A stretch of DNA of 41,718 nt from CAZHGD01 sp964531735. Lineage in GTDB: Bacteria > Armatimonadota > UBA10988. Of this stretch, positions 38,005 to 41,718 are shown in pieces. Location of the stretch: NCBI GenBank assembly GCA_964531735.1, contig CAZHGD010000053.1, forward strand, positions 1 through 41,718. The letters are read 5' to 3'. Below the pieces are notes generated by a model that did no database searches, was not told the DNA's origin, and saw nothing but the letters and a program-made list of their open reading frames with translations. Positions within the stretch are counted from its first letter, which is position 1; every line of letters starts with the position of its first letter. The position numbers were made by a program, and so were the translations under genes.

Positions 38005-40035
38005 TCAGAAGCTGTTGTCGAGTTCGAACGAGAGTCTAGCGCGCTCCAATGAATAGCGCAAGCGCAATTCCCTGGTCCCGATGACCCTCGAAACCCAGAC
38101 TTCGGACTCCCGGAACGAGCCCAGGGGACTGGTCTGATAGACCGTCTGGCCGGCGAAGCCCCAGTGGCGAGTGGCGTACCACTCAACCATCCCCGAGGCG
38201 GTCAGCGACCGGTCATTCAGGTTGTAGGTCCCGTAGGCGTAGCCGGTCCACTGGAACTCCTTATACAACTGCCAGTTGAGCGTCACCAACTGGCGCAGGG
38301 GTACACGGTAGCGGTTGTTGTAGGCCTTGTCCAGGGTGTAGCCCAGACTGAACGACTGCGTCTGGCCAATCGGTTGCCGGTAGGCCGTGTTGAACGTCAG
38401 CGCCACCTCTCGCGAGCCGTCCCAGGCATTCTGCAGGCGCACACCGGCGAACGGCTGCACGCTGCCGCCGCCGCCGAACGTCCAAGGGTTCTTGGTCACG
38501 CCCAGCGACACGCTCTGCGTGAACTGGTCCGGACCCACCAGCGTGTGCGTATAGCCCAGGCCCATAGACATGGTGAAATTCGAGTCCACCGCTGTCATCC
38601 GCATCGGATTGCTTTGCCAGACCACGTTGTTGCCGAACTGGAAGCCCCGGTCGTAAGGCGGGTCGCCGCGCAGGTAGTCGGCGTTCATCGTCATGCTGAC
38701 ATTGCCGGGTCCGACAGGCGTATAGAGCGTCTGGTTGCTGTAGAAGTTGCGGTGTCGCGGCCACGCGAACGAGAAAGTCGAGAACGTGTACGGGTCCCAC
38801 CGCTCCTGGCGGTGGTACTGCACACCGAACGCCCCGACCATGTCGTCGATCACGAAGTCCCACTGCCCGCGCCCGGCCTTCATCTCGGCGTGGTGCGCAT
38901 AGCTGAGCTGGAAACCCGTGGTGCGCCCGAACAGGCCGGTGCGGATCCCGCGCGTCAGCCGGAACTCGTTGGTGTGCCGGTCGCCCACATCGAAGTAGTA
39001 CGGGAAGTCGACAATGAAACCGTCGCGCGAGCTGTAGTTGACCACCTGGCTGAGCGCCGGCCCCAACTGCCCGTTCCGCCCGAGCGATTCGAAGTGGTAC
39101 GGCAGGCTGAGCACCTTGGACCCGTTGACGAAGAACTTGGCCCGGTCGAAGCGGATCTTGTCGCTCGGGTAGATGGCCGCGCCCTTGGCCTCGATCCAGA
39201 TGGTGGCACCGTCCAGGTCGAATAGATCGAACATGCCCTGTGACGGCGGCCGGTCCGGCTGCCGCGCCAAGTTCCGTCCGGAGAAGGTGATCGTCTCGCC
39301 CAGCGACGAGCTGTAGACGCTGCCGGTCAGCGACCGTAGGTCCATCGCCAGCGCCTCGCCCTTGTAGGGCGGCTTGCGGGCCTCCTTGAACGCCTTCGCA
39401 TCATAGGGCGGCGGACCATTGGCGATGGTCACGCCCTGATACAGGTCCTTGGCCAACAGGAGGTAGTCCTGCAGGTCGATCTGGATCCGGTTGGCGTGGA
39501 TCTCGACGCCCTGGTAGGTCACGCCGGCATGGCCGATGACATCCAGGATCTGACACGAGCTCTCCGGCCCGTACCAGATGTAGTCGCCCTTGACGCGGAT
39601 CAGCGTGTCGAACGTCTGCGGCCCATTCGGTTCGGAGCCGAAGATGACCTCGACGCGGTCGGTGGCGCCCGAAGTATCGCCCAGCAGGTAGGCGGTGACC
39701 ACGCTGGAAGTCTCGAAGTTGGTGGCGCGCAGCACGCACTTGGCAAACCCGCTGCGCACCGGCACATCGACGATCTGCGACCGCGAGCTTCCGCCGTACT
39801 CGCCCAGCACGCCCTGCGTGCAGGTGAACCGCACGTCCGCGCCACTGGACAGCAGCGACCCGTCACGGCGGACCTGCGCGGTCACCGTGACTTCGCTCAG
39901 CCCGTCCGCCGGCACGCGCCGCCGGTCGACAGACAGGCTCAAAGTCATGGCCGCGGGCACCGGCGTGACGAGACACAGGAGCAACCACGGCCCCCAGGCC
40001 AGCCGCCGCCAGTTGAGACCCGCGCTCCGCTCCAT
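38005..40035 (-). CDS. LptD/OstA-like outer-membrane protein with N-terminal Ig-like domain
   Basis: The 676-residue protein has a signal peptide (1 to about 29, ending VPAA). Residues about 30-130 form an invasin/Big_1-like domain (LSLSVDRRRVPADGLSEVTV, GADVRFTCTQGVLG). Residues about 140-215 resemble the OstA/LptA jelly-roll (GHAGVTYQGVEIHANRI, YLLLAKDLYQG). Residues about 330-676 are barrel strands rich in aromatic residues, ending SFELDNSF with the C-terminal Phe. LptD proteins insert lipopolysaccharide in the outer leaflet, but its cysteine pattern and partner LptE cannot be confirmed here, so a different OM role is possible. AGGAG lies 5 bases before the ATG at 40035. The start is 82 bases after the stop of the Ig/FN3 protein. 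Confidence 0.8.
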   Translation of the reverse strand: MERSAGLNWRRLAWGPWLLLCLVTPVPAAMTLSLSVDRRRVPADGLSEVTVTAQVRRDGSLLSSGADVRFTCTQGVLGEYGGSSRSQIVDVPVRSGFAKCVLRATNFETSSVVTAYLLGDTSGATDRVEVIFGSEPNGPQTFDTLIRVKGDYIWYGPESSCQILDVIGHAGVTYQGVEIHANRIQIDLQDYLLLAKDLYQGVTIANGPPPYDAKAFKEARKPPYKGEALAMDLRSLTGSVYSSSLGETITFSGRNLARQPDRPPSQGMFDLFDLDGATIWIEAKGAAIYPSDKIRFDRAKFFVNGSKVLSLPYHFESLGRNGQLGPALSQVVNYSSRDGFIVDFPYYFDVGDRHTNEFRLTRGIRTGLFGRTTGFQLSYAHHAEMKAGRGQWDFVIDDMVGAFGVQYHRQERWDPYTFSTFSFAWPRHRNFYSNQTLYTPVGPGNVSMTMNADYLRGDPPYDRGFQFGNNVVWQSNPMRMTAVDSNFTMSMGLGYTHTLVGPDQFTQSVSLGVTKNPWTFGGGGSVQPFAGVRLQNAWDGSREVALTFNTAYRQPIGQTQSFSLGYTLDKAYNNRYRVPLRQLVTLNWQLYKEFQWTGYAYGTYNLNDRSLTASGMVEWYATRHWGFAGQTVYQTSPLGSFRESEVWVSRVIGTRELRLRYSLERARLSFELDNSF

Positions 40036-40117
40036 CACGCTCCTGTCGCCCTGCCACCGGGAGGCCCGGCCGCCCATCGCTGGGCCAGCCGGGCCGTCGC
40101 CTGAGCATCGTCTGCCA

Positions 40118-41718
40118 CTACTGGATAGTGACAGCCACTTGCGATTGCAGTTGCGTGCCGTTGATGGTGCCGACCAGCATGGCCGTGCCCGCTGCGGCAC
40201 CCGCGGTGATCTGCAACTGGATCGTACCGGCGGCATCGGTCGTGCCGCTCGCCGGGACCGTGAACGGACCCGTCGGGTTGACCGTGAAGTTGACGATCAC
40301 GCCCGACCGCACCGGGTTGTTCCGCGCGTCGCGGACGGTCACCGTGATGGTCTGCGTCTGGCCCTTGGCGATCGGCGCCACGGTCCCGAAGTCGACCCGC
40401 GTCGCCGTACCCGGCACCAAGGTGACGATCGTCTGCGAGTACACGGTCGGCAGTTCCTTCACCGAGGCCGAGAGCGAGATGACGTTGATGGCGTTGTCCG
40501 TCCGCGAGTCAGTGCCGGCGCGGTACACCGCCACCGCCTGCCCGCCCACGATCGGCACGTCAACGCCAGCCGCCGGCGGCGTGTCGGGGAACGGATACAC
40601 CGAGATGTCGCCGGCCCGCCGGATGGTGCCGTTGTTGCTGCCCATCTTGAAGTTGACGGTGTACTTGCCGTCCGGCACCGCCTGCCCGAGCGCGTCCAGC
40701 ACCTTCGCCGTGACGTTGGTGGTGCTCGCGCCGTCAGCCGTGAGGCTGCTGCTATCCGGCGTGACCACCATCACCACCGGCGTCGAGACCTGGAAGGCGA
40801 AGGTCAGCGTGGCCAGTTGCTGCCCACTCGGCAGTTTGGTCGACTGGGCCTGCACGTTCACACTGGTCGCCGTCGTGACCACACTGCTGAGCAGGCCGAT
40901 CGCCACCTGGCCGGTCAAGTCGGTCAGCGCGCGCACCTGGCGGTTGGTCGCCGTGTCCACCACGGTGGCATAGGCCGGCAGACTGGTGAAGCTGCCCGCC
41001 GAGGCCGTCAGCGTCACCGGCACGCCACCCACCGTGGCGCCGCTGCTGTCCTTCACCGTCACGCGCAGCGTGGCCGTGTCGACCCCGTTGCCCGACAGGT
41101 TGGTCTTGTTGTTGTCCACCGCCATGGTCATGGTCGCCGGCGCGGCGTGCGGGATGGCCACCACGCCAGTGTTGGCGTTGCTCGAGGCGCCCTTGCCGAA
41201 GTCGCTCTCGGCACCCGCCGAGTTGACCGAGGTGATGGCGTAGTAGAAGGTGATGTTGTTGCTGACCGTGGTGTCCGTGTAGGTCAGCGTCGTCCCGCCA
41301 ACGGTCCCGATCTTGGTGATGCCCGGGGCCGTGGCCGGGTTGATCATCGCCGAGGTGATCGGCGACTGCGAGCGGTAGAGGTTGTAGGTGGCCACATCCT
41401 GCACCGCCTGCCAGGCCAGCGCGACGCTCTTGTCGCCGCTGTCCGCGGTCAGGTTGCCCGGCGGCGCCGACGGCGCGTTGACCGACACCGAGTTGGACGC
41501 CGAGGCGTCACCGCGCTGCTGCAGCTTGTTGACCGCGCGCACCGCGAACGTGTACGTCCCGTTGGTCAGCCCAGTCAGCGAGTAGCTGGTCGTGCTGGCC
41601 GGCGTGGTGGCAATCAGCGTGTAGCTGGCCAGGTCGACCTGGCGCTGCCCGCGCGGGTCGCTTCGGCGCACGCCGGCGACTTCGCGGCTGCCCGCCGCGG
41701 CGCCGTTCCGCAGCCACG
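40118..41718 (-). CDS. 3' part of an Ig-like/FN3 repeat surface protein, cut by the right edge
   Basis: The frame is open to the right edge, so the N-terminus is missing; 533 residues are seen. They begin within an FN3 domain (YSLTGLTNGTYTFAVRAVN), then a second FN3 domain (WQAVQDVATYNLYRS to YYAITSVNSAGAES), then three Big_1/invasin-type Ig domains: TMAVDNNKTNLSGNGVDTATL, MVVTPDSSSLTADGASTTNV, and RVDFGTVAPIAKGQTQTITV. Bacterial Ig arrays like this act as stalks on the cell surface or in the periplasm. Asn and Thr are frequent, as is usual for such extracellular repeats. It leads the run with the LptD-like and PorV-like genes, which suggests envelope or export work together. Confidence 0.85.
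   Translation of the reverse strand, partial: WLRNGAAAGSREVAGVRRSDPRGQRQVDLASYTLIATTPASTTSYSLTGLTNGTYTFAVRAVNKLQQRGDASASNSVSVNAPSAPPGNLTADSGDKSVALAWQAVQDVATYNLYRSQSPITSAMINPATAPGITKIGTVGGTTLTYTDTTVSNNITFYYAITSVNSAGAESDFGKGASSNANTGVVAIPHAAPATMTMAVDNNKTNLSGNGVDTATLRVTVKDSSGATVGGVPVTLTASAGSFTSLPAYATVVDTATNRQVRALTDLTGQVAIGLLSSVVTTATSVNVQAQSTKLPSGQQLATLTFAFQVSTPVVMVVTPDSSSLTADGASTTNVTAKVLDALGQAVPDGKYTVNFKMGSNNGTIRRAGDISVYPFPDTPPAAGVDVPIVGGQAVAVYRAGTDSRTDNAINVISLSASVKELPTVYSQTIVTLVPGTATRVDFGTVAPIAKGQTQTITVTVRDARNNPVRSGVIVNFTVNPTGPFTVPASGTTDAAGTIQLQITAGAAAGTAMLVGTINGTQLQSQVAVTIQ

Overview
The window is a GC-rich (roughly 65-70%) bacterial chromosome segment of about 30 genes, packed tightly on both strands. 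No rRNA, tRNA, insertion sequence, phage gene or CRISPR array was seen. The best phylum clue is the secreted prepilin-type protein at 18272-19033. Its N-terminus (AFTLIELLVVIAIIAILAA followed by LFPVFAKAREKARQ) and its H-x9-DG motif near the C-terminus are typical of the large DUF1559/H-x9-DG families of Armatimonadota, with Planctomycetes as a second possibility. An LptD/OstA-like barrel, a PorV-like barrel and many signal peptides indicate a cell with an outer membrane. Taxonomy is an inference, since there is no rRNA here.

Layout. 1-1660: end of an unknown gene, then a secreted degenerate hydrolase/PsbP-like protein. 1718-3539: promoter and a CDP-glucose pair (rfbF-rfbG). 3546-8768: a minus-strand run read from a near-consensus promoter at 8740-8768: acpP, fabF, Nudix hydrolase, nitrilase-family amidase, and a secreted pseudoprotease-WD40 protein. 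9003-10527: Rrf2 regulator with possible Fe-S ligands plus a URO-D-family protein. 10542-12339: a two-TM protein and a coiled-coil/GAF-like protein, each with its own promoter. 12340-13086: a gene-poor stretch with palindromes. 13087-13563: small secreted PsbP-like protein. 13594-18082: GH106-like glycosidase and a rubredoxin-glutamate synthase fusion. 18272-26425: prepilin-like protein and two giant secreted glycosidase-like proteins. 26483-29728: a convergent, multidomain clan GH-A-like glycosidase. 29800-30189: bacteriohemerythrin with an altered iron ligand. 30250-36999: minus-strand run MBOAT acyltransferase, SGNH esterase, Ppx/GppA, LarA-like protein, phosphodiester glycosidase. 37146-41718: outer-membrane run of an Ig/FN3 protein (cut by the right edge), an LptD-like barrel with an N-terminal Ig domain, and a PorV-like barrel.

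Together the genes suggest a heterotroph that breaks down complex plant or microbial polysaccharide (four large glycosidase-like proteins and no SusC/D pair) and decorates its own surface with deoxysugars and O-acyl groups. No mobile or defence system was found. The points most worth a second look are the WD40 protein with an inactivated protease domain, the LptD-like protein fused to an Ig domain, the Asn-for-His hemerythrin, and the palindromes in the gene-poor stretch.
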